A DNA stretch of 33,016 bases from an uncultured Erysipelotrichaceae bacterium. GTDB lineage: Bacteria; Bacillota_I; Bacilli_A; RF39; UBA660. Positions 32,054 to 33,016 of the stretch are shown here, piece by piece. Location of the stretch: contig CACZRB010000056.1 of assembly GCA_902783555.1 (NCBI GenBank), positions 1-33,016 on the forward strand, read 5' to 3'. The notes beneath the pieces were generated by a model, which ran no database searches, was not told the DNA's origin, and saw only the letters and a program-made list of their open reading frames with translations. Made by a program: the position numbers and the translations under genes. The first letter of the stretch is position 1. Every line of letters begins with the position of its first letter.

Positions 32054-32503
32054 CTAAATCCCATAATTTTTTCTTTTATTGTTGTTTTTTTCATTTAAAT
32101 TTAAGAATTCATAAACTTTATCACATATTTCTTCAAGATTATTACCATAAGTTTCTAATAAATCTTTTTTATTAAAATCTAATACTTTTTCATAAACGCC
32201 ACTTACAATTGATATTTCTTTGCTAGTTCTTTTAGAAACTCCAATACCACAGAATAATAATATTTTAATTAAATCTTGATAATTAATATCAAAATCCAAA
32301 TTAAAAATTACACTATTTGCTATCTTAAAAGCCTTTTCATAATCAATTAAAATTTCTTCTAAATACTCAAATTTTGTAGCACCAATACTTTTAGAAGCCT
32401 TCTTTAATTTTATTTTATCTTCTTTAGGTAAAAAATTATATTCCTCACGTAATTCAGCATTAACAGGTTTAGTATACCAAGTTGAAGAATTAAACTTATC
32501 CAT
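32054..32503 (-). CDS. Unknown 149-aa protein, paralogue of its neighbour (copy 1)
   Basis: A 149-residue protein once the start is set at ATG 32503, where GGGAGTGAT lies four bases upstream; the frame is open to 32557 but without such a site. That gives it exactly the length of the downstream paralogue. Matching segments are EYNFLPKEDKI, SIGATKFEYLEEILIDYEKAFKIANSVI and LLFCGIGVSKRTSKEISIV. It has a Lys/Asn-rich C-terminal tail. The function is unknown; a gene duplication is the clear message. Confidence 0.72.
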   Translation of the reverse strand: MDKFNSSTWYTKPVNAELREEYNFLPKEDKIKLKKASKSIGATKFEYLEEILIDYEKAFKIANSVIFNLDFDINYQDLIKILLFCGIGVSKRTSKEISIVSGVYEKVLDFNKKDLLETYGNNLEEICDKVYEFLNLNEKNNNKRKNYGI

Positions 32504-32559
32504 TAATATCACTCCCTCACGAGCAACTATTGTACCTTCTTTTATATTAAATATCAATA

Positions 32560-32979
32560 TTAATTTGCACTTATATTTTTATTAGTAAATAAATAGTTTA
32601 AAACTTCAATAATTTCATCGGTAATATTTTGTACTCTAGGATTATTATATCTTTGATTATCTAAAAAAATAATTATTTTATTAATATCTAACCATTCAGT
32701 ACTATCAATCATAATATTATCTTTTACTAAATAATAATTATTAATTGTTAAACACTTATCACCAATAAAAGGATAATCTAAATCATAAACCTTTTTTATC
32801 AAAAATAATTTACTATTATACTTATTATTTAAATCATCATCATGAATAAAATAATAAGAATTATGATGTTTTTTTAATAATACTTTTCCCTCATTTATAA
32901 AAATATAATTATTTATAATTCTTTTATCTGTAATTTCATCATTTTTAATCATATCAGGATTAATAATAATTTCTTTCAT
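32560..32979 (-). CDS. Nudix-like protein without a Nudix box
   Basis: A 139-residue protein with a strand pattern like small Nudix hydrolases (INNYIFINEGKVLLKKHHNSYYFI, later NNYYLVKD and STEWLDINKI) and a C-terminal helix with PRVQNITDEIIEVLNYLF. The signature GX5EX7REUXEEXGU is absent: where it should stand the sequence reads HDDDLNNKYNSKLFLIKKVYD, with no REXXEE. It is thus either a degenerate Nudix fold used for binding or a chance resemblance. ATG at 32979 has GGTGA in front; a longer frame reaches 32991. It is the first of a three-gene run with the two paralogues, and the window ends shortly beyond it. Confidence 0.5.
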   Translation of the reverse strand: MKEIIINPDMIKNDEITDKRIINNYIFINEGKVLLKKHHNSYYFIHDDDLNNKYNSKLFLIKKVYDLDYPFIGDKCLTINNYYLVKDNIMIDSTEWLDINKIIIFLDNQRYNNPRVQNITDEIIEVLNYLFTNKNISAN

Positions 32980-33016
32980 CAAAATCACCAAAATTTCTTA
33001 ATAAATATACCATAAA

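Overview
The window is very AT-rich DNA (by eye about 25-28% G+C) with tightly packed genes, almost all on the minus strand, strong AGGAGG-type ribosome binding sites, UGA used as stop and tryptophan written UGG. HrcA-type CIRCE operators, a CwlD-like amidase, a holin-like type I toxin and many small membrane proteins fit a low-GC Gram-positive bacterium. My best guess is an uncultured gut Bacilli lineage (Erysipelotrichales/RF39-like). No rRNA or tRNA genes were seen.

Bases 1-1555 and everything right of 13686 are chromosomal backbone. An Abi/HEPN gene (19-957) is followed by the 3' part of an N-acetylmuramoyl-L-alanine amidase gene, whose 5' part lies 12 kb away at 13680-13806. The two parts join exactly in frame through a 7-bp repeat, CTCCATG, rebuilding the zinc-site motif DAGHGGKDFGAS. 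Everything between (1556-13686, about 12.1 kb) is therefore an integrated element carried by a large serine recombinase (1588-3192).

The element has a recombination end: the recombinase, a 46-aa ORF, a MazF/PemK-like gene, a truncated sigma-like gene and an attenuator-like hairpin with a leader ORF. Its cargo is a secreted 132-aa protein with its own ABC transporter (4369-7570), two secreted proteins that are homologous to each other (8402-9151 and 10367-11320), the broken end of a trypsin-like protease, a small XRE repressor, a membrane-anchored XRE regulator, and an ECF sigma/anti-sigma pair (11437-12686). One sequence motif (CGAC, about 15 bases, TGC, inside AGCGA/TCGCT inverted repeats) lies upstream of all three secreted-protein genes and the membrane-anchored XRE gene. 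This is the best candidate for an undescribed system: a mobile, co-regulated secreted-protein module with its own export or immunity pump.

Right of the element is an envelope/signalling cluster read right to left: a membrane protein with a C-terminal extracellular domain, a membrane-tethered flavodoxin, a degenerate kinase-like membrane protein, a hybrid sensor kinase, a phosphodiester glycosidase, a membrane-anchored protein, a leucine-rich-repeat protein and an alpha/beta hydrolase. Further right are an HD-hydrolase/P-loop fusion, a DUF6512-like membrane protein, a Cys-rich flavin-barrel-like protein, HtpG and an N-domain-less ClpB (both behind CIRCE operators), glutamate racemase, a type I toxin-antitoxin locus, twin paralogous 149-aa proteins and a Nudix-like protein without a Nudix box.
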